A stretch of DNA of 64,000 nucleotides from Sphingobacterium sp. SGG-5 (GCF_011043525.1 NZ_JAAKGO010000010.1:82095-146094); one strand, 5' to 3'. Numbered from the stretch's first letter, positions 18,085 to 27,856 are shown. Notes: generated by a model from the sequence alone, not told the origin. Numbers and translations are program-made.

Positions 18085-19788
18085 TTATATACCGTCACCA
18101 TACGAAAAGGTTTTGTTGATCGTGACGGGCAATTTTCCAATGGGTTTGATTTGTTTCAGCAATACTTTCAACGCCGCGCGTTGCATAAAGTCGTCGTTTT
18201 GATAAGCCATCACAATGGCATTACTTCGCCCTACATCGATATCATCGAGCACATACGGGTTTGTAAATAAGACAGAAACTGTTCGTCTCCCCGCCAATTT
18301 ATCAATAAACACCCGGATAGGCTCTTGTACATGGAGCTCATTGCCCGGTCGGGATCTATTGTCATGAATAGCTAATATAATCTGCTTGTAATCACGCACC
18401 TCTTTCAATAATTCTTTGAGTTGCTCCTCCGTTTCTACTCCTGTGACATAAAAATTTTTTGAATCTCGCAGCTGTAAAGCCAGGCCGTCTTCAAAGGCTT
18501 GAGGCTTCGAGATACCGACGCTTACTACAGCGGTATTGTGCTGTGTATTGAAGCGCAGTATACCTTTGTCCGAACGAAGTAAAGTAACAGCAGCATCGGC
18601 CATCCGTTGGATTAAAGATTTTGTCGATGGCCGGTTGAGATCTTCAATCAGACGATTTCTATTGACGGGCTTATACTGATGAAGTCCCAACCAATATTTT
18701 GTCGCCAATATCTTTTTTACGCGGGCATCGATGTCACTTTGCTTGAGACGTCCGGCTTTTATCGATTGCTCGACCAATGCGATCGCCCGGGCACTGTTTT
18801 CCGAAAGTTCCAACAGATCGTTTCCTGCTTCAATGGCTTTAATATCCGCTTCACCACGGGGAAAGAATTTTGTCACCCCTTTCATATTCATGGCATCGGT
18901 GACTGCAAGCCCTTTGAAGCCCATTTCACCCCGCAATATATCAGTAACGACCTTCTTCGAAATCGATGAAGGGATATTCTTCGTGGCATCGAGTGCGGGA
19001 ATATGCATATGGGCCACCATAACTGCCGGGGCACCGGATTGGATCAGCTCTTTGAAGGGATACATCTCCAATGATTCCAGTCTTTCCCGTGAAAAGTTGA
19101 GCTGCGGAAGATCATAATGCGAGTCCACATCGGTGTCGCCATGCCCCGGAAAATGTTTTAGCGAGGCAATAATCCCACCGTCGAGCATGCCTTTCATATA
19201 CATCCTGCCTTTATTGGTCACGTTGAATTTATTGTCACCAAAAGAACGGAAATTGATAACTGGATTTTTAGGGTTATTGTTAATATCAACGACCGGAGCA
19301 AAGTTAAAATGCATGCCCATTCGTAAAAAGTCTTTAGCTACCTCCCGTCCCATGTCGTACAACAGACGATTGTCCTGTATGGCACCCAAGGTCATCTGAT
19401 AGGGAAACGAAAGGGTAGAATCCGGCAGGCGCATGCCCAACCCCCACTCGCCATCACAGGTAATCAGCAAAGGAACCTTGGCCAGTTTCTGGTAACGGTT
19501 GAACATATCGACGTGGCGCACTGGTCCACCCTGAAAAACAACCAAACCTCCCAGCTGCTCGTTTGCAATAACCTTTGCTACGGAGTCTATATATTTTTCC
19601 CCTAAATTGGTATGGGCTCTTACTAAGAAAAGCTGCGCTATACGTTCTTTTGCAGAAAGCGATGAAAATACGGAGTCGACCCAACGGTGCTGCTGATGGA
19701 TAAAAGGGACAAAATCAGGTTTATTTTGTGCTTCTGCATGCCCGCCAAGCAGGATATACAGTACAGCTATCAGGAATATTCTATGCAT
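18085..19788 (-). CDS. Glycoside hydrolase family 3, beta-N-acetylhexosaminidase type
   Basis: A 567-residue exported enzyme with a signal peptide ending near AEA. The NagZ-type GH3 barrel is recognised by [19 protein letters not shown] (His-Asp general acid pair) at about 210-230 and [12 protein letters not shown] (nucleophile Asp). The C-terminal part (about 390-567) is the GH3 alpha/beta sandwich, ending [19 protein letters not shown]. Many Bacteroidota relatives continue into a serine-hydrolase domain of about 400 residues; it is absent here and nothing downstream looks like its remains. Likely function: removal of N-acetylhexosamine from muropeptides or glycans in the periplasm. Start lies 24 nt after the tetR stop. 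Confidence 0.92.
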   Translation of the reverse strand: MHRIFLIAVLYILLGGHAEAQNKPDFVPFIHQQHRWVDSVFSSLSAKERIAQLFLVRAHTNLGEKYIDSVAKVIANEQLGGLVVFQGGPVRHVDMFNRYQKLAKVPLLITCDGEWGLGMRLPDSTLSFPYQMTLGAIQDNRLLYDMGREVAKDFLRMGMHFNFAPVVDINNNPKNPVINFRSFGDNKFNVTNKGRMYMKGMLDGGIIASLKHFPGHGDTDVDSHYDLPQLNFSRERLESLEMYPFKELIQSGAPAVMVAHMHIPALDATKNIPSSISKKVVTDILRGEMGFKGLAVTDAMNMKGVTKFFPRGEADIKAIEAGNDLLELSENSARAIALVEQSIKAGRLKQSDIDARVKKILATKYWLGLHQYKPVNRNRLIEDLNRPSTKSLIQRMADAAVTLLRSDKGILRFNTQHNTAVVSVGISKPQAFEDGLALQLRDSKNFYVTGVETEEQLKELLKEVRDYKQIILAIHDNRSRPGNELHVQEPIRVFIDKLAGRRTVSVLFTNPYVLDDIDVGRSNAIVMAYQNDDFMQRAALKVLLKQIKPIGKLPVTINKTFSYGDGI

Positions 19789-19812
19789 AATTTTTATATA
19801 AAAAATCCTCGT

Positions 19813-20355
19813 TTACTGGAGATTATACTTTCCCTCCAATAAGGATACCATTTCTTTTGGATGGTCCAACTCACCACAAGCTTCTTTCTTCCAAAGCATG
19901 TCAATGACAAGCAGCAGAAACTCCGTTTCCATTTCAGGCTTACTGTATCCCAGCTCGGTGAAAGCTCTCAAAAGCACAGGCTGCACGGGCTTGATAAATT
20001 GATCGTGCTGTAGTTTTGAAAAAGGCATGTGCGCAAGACGCCGCTGCATCTTCCAGAATGTAGGTTCTTCGGTGACAAGCTTGTGCGGCAATGAAATCAT
20101 ATTTCTCAAAAAATCTTTTGCATTTTTGTAGGTGATCATACCGCGATGCTGCTGTAAAACACGCCTATATCCCGCCTTGATTAAATGTGTCAATAAGGCA
20201 TCCTTATTGCCAAAGTGCTTGAAAATCAAAGCCTCGGATACACTGGCATGAACAGCAATTTCTTTTGTTGAGGTATCCGAAAAACCCTTCTCTGCAAATA
20301 AATTCAACGCGGATTGTAAAATTTTTTCTTTTCGACTATATGTATCCTCTTTCAT
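19813..20355 (-). CDS. TetR/AcrR-family transcriptional regulator
   Basis: A 180-residue repressor-type protein. The N-terminal helix-turn-helix covers about 10-55, with KILQSALNLFAEKGFSDTS and the recognition region SVSEALIFKHFGNKDAL. The C-terminal ligand domain is divergent. Upstream lies an unusually strong ribosome-binding site (AAGGAGGAGG, minus strand 20369-20358) and a complete promoter. It probably leads an operon with the GH3 glycosidase and sdaA (gaps 24 and 8 nt) and is divergent from an outer-membrane barrel gene, so it may control one or both. Confidence 0.9.
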   Translation of the reverse strand: MKEDTYSRKEKILQSALNLFAEKGFSDTSTKEIAVHASVSEALIFKHFGNKDALLTHLIKAGYRRVLQQHRGMITYKNAKDFLRNMISLPHKLVTEEPTFWKMQRRLAHMPFSKLQHDQFIKPVQPVLLRAFTELGYSKPEMETEFLLLVIDMLWKKEACGELDHPKEMVSLLEGKYNLQ

Positions 20356-20357
20356 AC

Positions 20358-20369
20358 CTCCTCCTTATA
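20358..20369 (-). promoter_or_regulatory. Strong Shine-Dalgarno sequence before the TetR gene
   Basis: On the minus strand the bases just before ATG 20355 read AAGGAGGAGGT. Bacteroidota start sites seldom have such a sequence, and no other gene in this window has one as strong, so it decides the start and is notable in itself. Confidence 0.6.
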
Positions 20370-20374
20370 AGGAA

Positions 20375-20405
20375 CAAACTTAGATAAACTTCCTTTTATA
20401 TACAA
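20375..20405 (-). promoter_or_regulatory. Promoter of the TetR gene
   Basis: Minus strand: TTG at 20405-20403, 20 nt, then TAAGTTTG at 20382-20375, a full -33/-7 match about 20 nt before the start codon. Confidence 0.6.
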
Positions 20406-20507
20406 TATAATGATAATGACGTGATATTTACTTTGTATCATTTTCGACATATATGTGCGGTAATTGTATAAATTTATTATACTTACAAGCTAATATTATC
20501 CGAGCGT

Positions 20508-23273
20508 GTGACACATTTTTACCGTATATCTATATTATGTATTGTCCTTTTATGTTGTAAACATCACCTTTATGGGCAAAATAACCTATCTGGTCATGTG
20601 ATTGACAAGACGACGGCTACACCCATCCAAGGGGTCACTATCGTTGTCGAAAGCCTGACGGATTCAGCAAAGTATGTGATGTCATCCAATGCAAAAGGGG
20701 TTTTCAACCGGGCAAATATCAAAGCCGGGCGCTATACAATAGGCAGTGCGTTTATCGGCTACAAGGCCGAGATGAGACAGATAACTTTCGCGGGAAAACC
20801 TGTGCATGTGCTTTTCAGACTGGAACCTTCGGAAATTGCATTGGAAGAGGTCGATATTACAGCTCCGCAGATGGTTTCATTGCGAGAGGATACAATGGAG
20901 TTCGACGCGAAAAACTTCTCGACACGTGAGTTTGCCGATGCGGATGAGTTAATCGCACAAGTGCCAGGTGTAATGATCGATGAAGACGGCAATGTGTCGG
21001 CACATGGAGAGCAGGTCACTAAAATTGTTGTGGATGGTAAAGAATTCTTCAGTAGCGATCCGCGCATCGCGCTTAAATCACTTCCAGCCGAAATCATATC
21101 GAAAATCCAGATTATTGATGAAAAGAGCGAACAAGCACGATTTTCGGGCTTTGACGATGGGACACGGAATAAGGTCATCAATATCGTCACGAAACCCGAA
21201 CGACGGCATGGATACTTTGGAAAGGCTAATGCCGGTGTGGGGGCAGCAGAAAAGTTTGGTTTGAATGCAAATGTCAATCAGTTTGCCGGCGACAAAAAGT
21301 TAGCAATCAACACGATGGCGAACAACATCAACGAAACAAATTTTGCCGAACAAGGAAGGGGAGGCGTACGTCGGGGCAACAGCAATACGGATAGGGGGCT
21401 ATCGGATACGTATGCTGCAGCAGTCAACTTTACAAACACATATTTGGACAAAAATCTGGAACTAAGTGCAGATTATAATTATCGCTCACTGTCTACGGCA
21501 ACCACATCTTTATCCAATATTGAATACATCTCCACCAAAAAGGTTAATCAGTTTAGAGATCAGAACCAGTTTTCGGATATATTGCAAAGCGACCACAAAC
21601 TTAATGCCCGCCTAAGGTGGAAAATAGACGCGGACAACCGCTTAGATATTGCACCTAATATTCGATATCGGGCAAATGACAGGGAAATCATCACGGATTT
21701 CATAACGTTAAAAGAGGTGGATACGCTAAATAGCTCCGACCGGTCAAGCCACAGTAACACGTCAAATTTTAATTTCGGCGGATCCCTGACCTATATGCAC
21801 CGTTTTAAGAAACAGGGAAGGACTATTTCATTGAGTATGTCGGGCAACGCGAGCAATAATGAGGCGGAGTCCCTTAACCTGGCTGTGACCTCTTATTACA
21901 AAAATGAGGTTATTTCTCGTAGAGATACCAACAATAACCAGAGTCTGACAGACGGCTATGGATCGGGGCTCCGTAGCCGCCTGGCCTTTACAGAAACGCT
22001 TTCCAGAGCTAGTCGCTTACAAGCAAATTATTCGCTCAGAAATACGGTAAGCTATTCGAATCGGGAGACGTATGAATTTCTGGCAGAAACGGGACAGTTG
22101 GGGGAGTTGAGGGATCGACTGTCAAACGCGTTCAGAAACGATTATATTTATCATGGAGGCGGTCTTGCATATATCTACAACAAAAAGGACAAGATACGTG
22201 TACAGGCGGGGATCAACTATGAGCAGGGCGTGCGAAAAAATGACAGGACCGTACCCTACCCCATCTATACCAAGGCTGACTTCGATAGCTTTCTGCCAAG
22301 TCTTACCTTGGTCTATCACTTCTCGAAGGCAAAAAATCTGGAGATCAACTATCATACGGAAACGCGAACACCCACCATCGGTCAGCTGCAGGATTTTATC
22401 AATAATGCGAATGAGCTAAACATCACCAATGGAAATCCCAACTTGAACCAGGAATACGCACATTTGGTCAAATTTCAATACAGAGATGTTAACAAGAAGA
22501 CGGGCAGAAGTCTCCATACGAACATACAATTTGACTACTTCAATAATAAAATCATCAACTCTATTCTAAGACCCGATAAGGACACGGTACTTTTCCCGGA
22601 AACAGAAACAACCCCCAAAATTACCCTTCGGGAGGGCGGAAGATTTATAGCACCAGAGAATCAAGATGGAGCCTATACCTTTCGGGCACGCAACAGCTAT
22701 GGGCTGCCGATAAAGAAATGGAAATTGAACCTCAATTTTAATACGAATGTATTCTATAACAATAACTATGTCATCCTCAACGAGGAATTGCTGAAAGACC
22801 TCTCCTACGGGTTCTCACAAAGTTTTGGCTTTAATTCAAATATCAAGAAGAAATACGTTATTGGACTGAGTTATCATATCAATGCTAATTATTATGAAAA
22901 TATGGCTGCACGGGTGACAAAATACAACGTGTACGTACACCGTGTCACGAATAATACAACGATTGAGTTACCGAAGAGATTTGTGGTCAGTTCTAATTTT
23001 TCTTACTTTTTTGATACCGGTTTTGAGGAAAGCAAGCCTATTAAAATGGCATTGTGGAGTGCTTCTATAGGATACAAGTTGTTCAGGAAACAGAATGCTG
23101 AGCTTGCTATTAGGGGATTTGATCTGTTAAATAATGCCCAGAATGTAAGAAGGAGCGTCAATAATGATGCTGTCACCGATATAGTTTCCAATACGTTAAC
23201 TCGTTATTTCATCCTATCTTTTTCCTACAACCTGAGACAGTTTGGCGGTGCTCAAAATAGAAAAGGAAAGTAG
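20508..23273 (+). CDS. Outer-membrane beta-barrel protein with TonB-receptor-like plug
   Basis: A 921-residue barrel protein of the OMP_b-brl_3 type. GTG 20508 is the only start that leaves a signal peptide (hydrophobic core ISILCIVLLCC). A carboxypeptidase-regulatory-like domain (SGHVIDKTTATPIQGVTIVV) covers about 28-110, then a plug-like segment (DADELIAQVPGVMIDEDGNV, IVVDGKEFFSSDP, INIVTKP) at about 145-235, then the barrel. Unlike SusC it has no SusD partner. The cargo is unknown. It is divergent from tetR and convergent with a response-regulator gene. Confidence 0.88.
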   Translation: MTHFYRISILCIVLLCCKHHLYGQNNLSGHVIDKTTATPIQGVTIVVESLTDSAKYVMSSNAKGVFNRANIKAGRYTIGSAFIGYKAEMRQITFAGKPVHVLFRLEPSEIALEEVDITAPQMVSLREDTMEFDAKNFSTREFADADELIAQVPGVMIDEDGNVSAHGEQVTKIVVDGKEFFSSDPRIALKSLPAEIISKIQIIDEKSEQARFSGFDDGTRNKVINIVTKPERRHGYFGKANAGVGAAEKFGLNANVNQFAGDKKLAINTMANNINETNFAEQGRGGVRRGNSNTDRGLSDTYAAAVNFTNTYLDKNLELSADYNYRSLSTATTSLSNIEYISTKKVNQFRDQNQFSDILQSDHKLNARLRWKIDADNRLDIAPNIRYRANDREIITDFITLKEVDTLNSSDRSSHSNTSNFNFGGSLTYMHRFKKQGRTISLSMSGNASNNEAESLNLAVTSYYKNEVISRRDTNNNQSLTDGYGSGLRSRLAFTETLSRASRLQANYSLRNTVSYSNRETYEFLAETGQLGELRDRLSNAFRNDYIYHGGGLAYIYNKKDKIRVQAGINYEQGVRKNDRTVPYPIYTKADFDSFLPSLTLVYHFSKAKNLEINYHTETRTPTIGQLQDFINNANELNITNGNPNLNQEYAHLVKFQYRDVNKKTGRSLHTNIQFDYFNNKIINSILRPDKDTVLFPETETTPKITLREGGRFIAPENQDGAYTFRARNSYGLPIKKWKLNLNFNTNVFYNNNYVILNEELLKDLSYGFSQSFGFNSNIKKKYVIGLSYHINANYYENMAARVTKYNVYVHRVTNNTTIELPKRFVVSSNFSYFFDTGFEESKPIKMALWSASIGYKLFRKQNAELAIRGFDLLNNAQNVRRSVNNDAVTDIVSNTLTRYFILSFSYNLRQFGGAQNRKGK

Positions 23274-23294
23274 ATAGGAGTAGCTTTTCCTATC
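23273..23294. terminator. Short inverted repeat between convergent genes
   Basis: GATAGGA (23273-23279) and TCCTATC (23288-23294) form a 7-bp stem with an 8-nt loop at the convergent ends of the barrel gene and the response-regulator gene. There is no clear T-run, so terminator function is only possible. Confidence 0.35.
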
Positions 23295-23961
23295 GTATAC
23301 TCATCGTATATCCTATACCGCGTACATTGGTGATTTTGATCCTTTCGTCCTGCGCCAGGTATTTACGGATACGGCTGATAAATACATCGAGACTCCTCCC
23401 CGTAAAATAGGTATCGTCGCTCCAATATGCCCGGACGATATCTTCCCGTGCCACTACGGTATCCTTATTTTCAAACAGCCGCCGCATTAATTCGCATTCC
23501 CGAAAGGAAAGACTTTCCTTTTTGCCGTCGAAAGTAAGGGTATTTCGGTTGGTGTCCAATATGTAGTTTCCAATCTGGAGTATCTGGGGACCTATTTTTC
23601 GTGTTCTCTTAGTCAGCGCCTCAATACGGACAATGAGCTCTTCGATTTTAAAGGGTTTTCGTACATAATCATTAGCACCCAGATGGAATCCCTTGACAAC
23701 ATCTTCCGTCTGCGTCATCGCCGAGAGAAAGAGAATGGGCACTTGCATATCAATCTTTCGAATTTCAGCAGCAAGCGTAAAGCCGTCCATCAGTGGCATC
23801 ATGATATCGATCACCAGAATATCGGCTTTATCTTTTCGGAATAGGGCCAGCGCATCCTGGCCATTCTCACGGTGTATAACCTCGAAGCCATAGTCTTCCA
23901 GGCTGTCTGCGACAATCAGCGCAAGACTTTGCTCGTCTTCGACATATAACACCTTGATCAT
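23290..23961 (-). CDS. OmpR/PhoB-family response regulator
   Basis: A 223-residue response regulator. Receiver domain at 1-115 with D8-E9 acidic pair (VEDE), phospho-acceptor D52 (VIDIMMP) and a conserved lysine in RKPFKIEEL. The C-terminal winged-helix domain (about 125-222) has SFRECELMRRLFENKD and SLDVFISRIRKYL. Start overlaps the stop of the upstream histidine kinase by 4 nt (ATGA), so the two are translationally linked. Similar to RprY-type regulators of Bacteroidota. OmpR-type regulators usually bind direct repeats, and such repeats are present upstream of the divergent DUF4270 gene. Confidence 0.95.
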   Translation of the reverse strand: MIKVLYVEDEQSLALIVADSLEDYGFEVIHRENGQDALALFRKDKADILVIDIMMPLMDGFTLAAEIRKIDMQVPILFLSAMTQTEDVVKGFHLGANDYVRKPFKIEELIVRIEALTKRTRKIGPQILQIGNYILDTNRNTLTFDGKKESLSFRECELMRRLFENKDTVVAREDIVRAYWSDDTYFTGRSLDVFISRIRKYLAQDERIKITNVRGIGYTMSIR

Positions 23962-25367
23962 ACAGACAATTTTGGTAATGTAATTTTAAAAGTCGATCCT
24001 GCTCCCGGTTTACTTTGCACGGCGATACTTCCACTATGTTTATCAACGATGAGTCGCACATAAGACAACCCCAACCCAAATCCCTTCACAGGATGTAAAT
24101 TTCCTGCTGGGACCCGAAAAAACATATCAAATATATCATTTTTGTATTTTTCTGCAATTCCCAGCCCATGATCTTTAACGGTAACCGTTATTTTATCTTC
24201 CGTCTCTTGGATATGAACGATGATATCTACTTCTTCGGGTGAATATTTTATAGCATTGTCCAACAGGTTGCTGAATACATTTTTGATATGCGAGCGATCG
24301 CCAAAATAAGATATAGGATTATCGGCAATCAAATCAATTGACATCTGTTTAGGACAACTCAGCCTTGCCGTATCTATGCATTGCTGCATCAAAAGGGTAA
24401 GATCGAATTTTACCTTATCCAATACAAGGTTATGGACACCATCCATATCCAACTGCAATACGCGTTCGATCAATCTTGACAGATGTTCCAGTTCTCGGTG
24501 GGATATGGCCAGATACCGGGCCATTTTCTCCTTGTCATCCCTGGCACCATAACGCTGCACGGCTTCAATGGCTGCCATGACCGTGGCTACGGGCGTCTTG
24601 AGCTCATGCGTCATATTATTGACGAAAGATTTCCGCAAGACGGCCATCTTATTTTGTCTATTGATGGTGTAAAGTAGGTAGCCGAATATGGCTATCAACG
24701 CCAGGATCAATATAGCGGACATAGTCGCCTGTAGTGCCATTCGCCATATCACGTCGATAAAAGGCCGTTTGATGGTCGCAAATAACAGCAGATTTTCGTC
24801 CGGATTGATTAATATAGGTCGTGTCTGGATATCTCCATCGGGCATAACCTCATACCGTCTACGCCCAACTCCAACCGTATCGTCGTCGACCGTTACCATA
24901 TTGACATTCACTTTGGCGATCATACCTTTCACCTTAAGAGATGTATCAAGCTGTGCGGCAATTTCCGCCCGGTCGCTTTCACCAAAATCCAAATTCTGTA
25001 ACATGAAAAAAGGTGTCCTTCCCTTTTCACGGCCTTTAAATCGCTTACTCCAATACCCTTTTCTTTCATTGCGCAAGCTATCCCACACTGTTTTTAGCTT
25101 CTGCTGATCGACATTTGGATAATATTTATGTACTTCTGTAATGAAGACTGTTCCGTCCCGATCGAAGGGTCGGCTATTATTTTCTTTTATCCTTTCTTCG
25201 GACTGTAGGTAAGACTGAACGGTATTAAACAGAGATCTTTCCACGTCAGATACAAGAGCCTCTTGTTTGGTTTTGTAAATACCATATAACCATATGGATA
25301 TGACGACGACGATTCCAAGCCATATCAGTACGATCAGTGCTGTCAGTATTTTATACTTTTTTAACAT
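23958..25367 (-). CDS. Two-component sensor histidine kinase
   Basis: A 469-residue membrane kinase. TM1 at about 9-30, a periplasmic domain at about 31-209, TM2 at about 211-234, the dimerisation/phospho-acceptor region with H254 (NMTHELKTPV), and an HATPase domain with N-box NVFSNLLDNAIKYSPEE, DHGLGI and GFGLGLSYV. It phosphorylates the response regulator encoded next (4-nt overlap). A -7-like TAAATTTG lies on the minus strand at 25383-25376. The sensed signal is unknown, but an envelope signal is likely given the large periplasmic domain. Confidence 0.95.
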   Translation of the reverse strand: MLKKYKILTALIVLIWLGIVVVISIWLYGIYKTKQEALVSDVERSLFNTVQSYLQSEERIKENNSRPFDRDGTVFITEVHKYYPNVDQQKLKTVWDSLRNERKGYWSKRFKGREKGRTPFFMLQNLDFGESDRAEIAAQLDTSLKVKGMIAKVNVNMVTVDDDTVGVGRRRYEVMPDGDIQTRPILINPDENLLLFATIKRPFIDVIWRMALQATMSAILILALIAIFGYLLYTINRQNKMAVLRKSFVNNMTHELKTPVATVMAAIEAVQRYGARDDKEKMARYLAISHRELEHLSRLIERVLQLDMDGVHNLVLDKVKFDLTLLMQQCIDTARLSCPKQMSIDLIADNPISYFGDRSHIKNVFSNLLDNAIKYSPEEVDIIVHIQETEDKITVTVKDHGLGIAEKYKNDIFDMFFRVPAGNLHPVKGFGLGLSYVRLIVDKHSGSIAVQSKPGAGSTFKITLPKLSV

Positions 25368-25420
25368 GATTAAAACAAATTTAAATTGTTAGATTTGCAC
25401 CGCGCACTGTTTTAGTGACT

Positions 25421-25450
25421 TTTAACATATTATAACACATATTAACAGTG
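25421..25450 (+). repeat. Three direct TAACA repeats with 10-bp period (candidate response-regulator operator)
   Basis: TAACA occurs at 25423, 25433 and 25443, exactly one helical turn apart, within units that read roughly wwTAACAnAT. The array covers the place where the -33 box of the DUF4270 promoter would be (the -7 box is at 25460-25467, and no TTG is present). This is the arrangement expected for an activator of the OmpR family, and an OmpR-family gene pair lies divergently beside it. Confidence 0.5.
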
Positions 25451-25459
25451 TGGATTAAC

Positions 25460-25467
25460 TACATTTG
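25460..25467 (+). promoter_or_regulatory. -7 promoter box of the DUF4270 gene
   Basis: TACATTTG matches TAnnTTTG and lies 16 nt before the ATG at 25484. No TTG-type -33 box is seen; the TAACA repeats take its place, hinting at activator dependence. Confidence 0.5.
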
Positions 25468-25483
25468 CAGATAGCAAAAATTT

Positions 25484-26854
25484 ATGAAGCAATTAACACG
25501 ACTTAGCTATATTCTGTTTTCTTTCTTAGGGCTTTTGGTTCTTACCTTCAGTAGCTGTAATAAGGAGATGGGTATGTCGCTCGGTAATCCGGATGAAAAT
25601 CTGAGTGTCACCTTGGTGGATTCGCTTTCTATAAGTACATCGACAGTACAGCTGGAATACCTCCCTACGGCTAATACGGGTGTCTTGCTGGTAGGTAAAA
25701 CTAACCAACCTGTTATTGGCGAAACAATTGCTTCGACCTATTTCAGACTAGCATTAACCTCCTTTACGAATGATATTCCAGAAAATGCCGAATTTGAGTC
25801 TGTTGACTTAGTCTTAACCCCACATGCGTCAAAATACTACTATGGAGATACCTTGCAGCCTCAGACATTCCATGTACATGAGGTGACGGAAACCATAGAG
25901 ACAAAAACTATCCCTACTATACCGGGCATCGTTAACACACCGGTATATGTAACGGGGGCTACCATCTTTTCGGATCAGGAGTTTGGTTATGACGCAATCG
26001 CATTGGGGACTTTAGCTTTCAATCCCCGGGTAAATTCTGGAGATACCATTCGCATTCCCTTGGATTATGCTTTTGGAGAAGATTTATTCGAGAAAATTCA
26101 ATCGGGAGACCCCGCCGTGTTATCGAACGATAACTTTCAACGATATCTAAAAGGGCTGGTGGTCGTACCGGATGTGGATAATACGGCTATACTCGGACTA
26201 AATGATACCGTATATGTAAACCTGAACTACACCTATCCTGGAAGTGATGGTTTTACTAAAACGGGTAAGAAGACGATAACAACGGGCTCCAGCGCTTATC
26301 AATACAACAACATCGAGTACGATAGATCAGGAACCGCTTTTGAGGCATTGGATCGGGACAATAGGGAACTGAAAAGTAGCAGTACCAACGGCGATATTTT
26401 TCTTCAGGCAGGGGCAGGGGTTGTAGCAAAATTGGAGTTTACTTCGTTAAGACAGTTTTTAAACGAGCCTAATATGGCCATTAACAAGATTGAATTGGAA
26501 ATAGAGACTACAGGATATAATTACGGTGTTTTTCCAAACCCCAATGCCTTGATGCTGTTCATCGCCAATAAGTATACGGGTGTTCCTATTTCGTTCGTTC
26601 GTTCGCCGCTATCGACGAGTATTCAGACGGCCACGATGGTTCCGGGAGATGCCTTCGGGAAAAAGACGAAATACACTTTTAATCTGATCGACTATATAAA
26701 AACGATTAATGATGCAGCTTATGCCGAAACGTGTTTATATCTTGCGGCCTCTTCTCCTAGTCTGTTCGGAACAACAGATATGGCAGTGATTGCGAAAGAT
26801 GAATTTAATCAACCCAAAATAAAATTAAACATTCTATATACTAAATTTAAATAA
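25484..26854 (+). CDS. DUF4270-family lipoprotein
   Basis: A 456-residue lipoprotein with lipobox TFSSC. The body is beta-rich and matches the DUF4270 family of Bacteroidota: an N-terminal SVTLVDSLSISTSTVQLEY segment, LVLTPHASKYYYGD and a C-terminal LYLAASSPSLFGTTDMAVI stretch. Function of the family is not known; members are thought to sit at the outer membrane. The Kelch lipoprotein gene begins 3 nt after its stop, so the two are cotranscribed and probably work together. Promoter features suggest control by the divergent two-component system. Confidence 0.88.
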   Translation: MKQLTRLSYILFSFLGLLVLTFSSCNKEMGMSLGNPDENLSVTLVDSLSISTSTVQLEYLPTANTGVLLVGKTNQPVIGETIASTYFRLALTSFTNDIPENAEFESVDLVLTPHASKYYYGDTLQPQTFHVHEVTETIETKTIPTIPGIVNTPVYVTGATIFSDQEFGYDAIALGTLAFNPRVNSGDTIRIPLDYAFGEDLFEKIQSGDPAVLSNDNFQRYLKGLVVVPDVDNTAILGLNDTVYVNLNYTYPGSDGFTKTGKKTITTGSSAYQYNNIEYDRSGTAFEALDRDNRELKSSSTNGDIFLQAGAGVVAKLEFTSLRQFLNEPNMAINKIELEIETTGYNYGVFPNPNALMLFIANKYTGVPISFVRSPLSTSIQTATMVPGDAFGKKTKYTFNLIDYIKTINDAAYAETCLYLAASSPSLFGTTDMAVIAKDEFNQPKIKLNILYTKFK

Positions 26855-26857
26855 TTT

Positions 26858-27856
26858 ATGAACAAGAAAAATTGGCTATTTCTTTTTTTAGCCTGTGCGT
26901 TTACTTTGACGTTCAATGCATGTAAGAAAAGTGAGGATACGGACTCCACAACGGATACGGGACCTACAGAATGGGTAAAGTCTACTGTCTTTACTGGGGA
27001 CCCAAGAAGCAATGCAGCCTCTTTCCAGATTGGAGAGACAGGCTATATCGTAGGTGGTCTACTTAAAAATAACACGGCATTAAAGGATGCCTGGTCTTTC
27101 TCTGATGCACAATGGACTTCTATTGCTGAGTTTCCGGGTGAAGCACGCTATAGTGCGGTAGGCTTCTCCGTAGATGGTAAAGGATATGTGGGCTTGGGCC
27201 ACAACGGCACTGATGCATTGAGTGATTTTTGGGAATACGATCCATCAGATGATACTTGGACAGAACTTACAGAAACACTCCCAACGAACGCAGCTCGTTC
27301 CGGTGCTGTAGCTTTTGCTTTGAATGGTCATGGGTATGTTGGATTAGGCGCAACGGCAAACGCCAAAAATTTAAGTGATTTCTACGAATTTGACCCTGCC
27401 GACGGGAGCTGGACTCCAGTACCTGCTCAGTTCAAGTCAAAACGTGTAAATGCTTTCGCTTTTGTTATTGGCAGTAAAGCATATATCGGTGGAGGATTTG
27501 ACAATAGCCAGTATCCAGATGATTTCTATTCTTTCGACGGCGAAAACTGGAAGGAATTGAATACCATCAACAGGAATGATGACAGCTACACGTATGACGT
27601 TACGCGCCAAAGTGCTGCCGCATTTGCTATCGGCGATTATGGTTATGTCGCTGTTGGTAACAAAGGCGTTGCATTAGGTACGGTTTGGAAATATGAGCCG
27701 GCTTCGGATAGCTGGACAAACAAACATCAAGTATTCCAAGGTTCGTACCGTGATGGTGCTGTAGCATTCTCAATTGGTGGAAAAGGTTATGTCGCAACAG
27801 GAAAGAATAACACAGCTAGATATGACGACAACTGGGTGTTTACGCCAGTACGCTAG
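26858..27856 (+). CDS. Kelch-repeat beta-propeller lipoprotein
   Basis: A 332-residue lipoprotein, lipobox TFNAC, followed by the acidic linker KKSEDTD that resembles the surface-export signal seen in Bacteroidota surface lipoproteins. At least five Kelch blades can be read, each with a glycine-rich GYVGLG or YIGGGF strand and a W or Y ending the blade (DFWEYDPSDDTWTEL, DFYEFDPADGSWTPV, YSFDGENWKEL, VWKYEPASDSWTN). Probably a surface binding or scaffold partner of the DUF4270 protein encoded 3 nt upstream. A strong hairpin ends the transcript. Confidence 0.9.
   Translation: MNKKNWLFLFLACAFTLTFNACKKSEDTDSTTDTGPTEWVKSTVFTGDPRSNAASFQIGETGYIVGGLLKNNTALKDAWSFSDAQWTSIAEFPGEARYSAVGFSVDGKGYVGLGHNGTDALSDFWEYDPSDDTWTELTETLPTNAARSGAVAFALNGHGYVGLGATANAKNLSDFYEFDPADGSWTPVPAQFKSKRVNAFAFVIGSKAYIGGGFDNSQYPDDFYSFDGENWKELNTINRNDDSYTYDVTRQSAAAFAIGDYGYVAVGNKGVALGTVWKYEPASDSWTNKHQVFQGSYRDGAVAFSIGGKGYVATGKNNTARYDDNWVFTPVR

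Noticed and set aside
20508..20510. Looking for an ATG start for the barrel gene
   Set aside because: No in-frame ATG precedes the end of the signal sequence; the next Met is far into the carboxypeptidase-regulatory-like domain, so GTG 20508 was kept.
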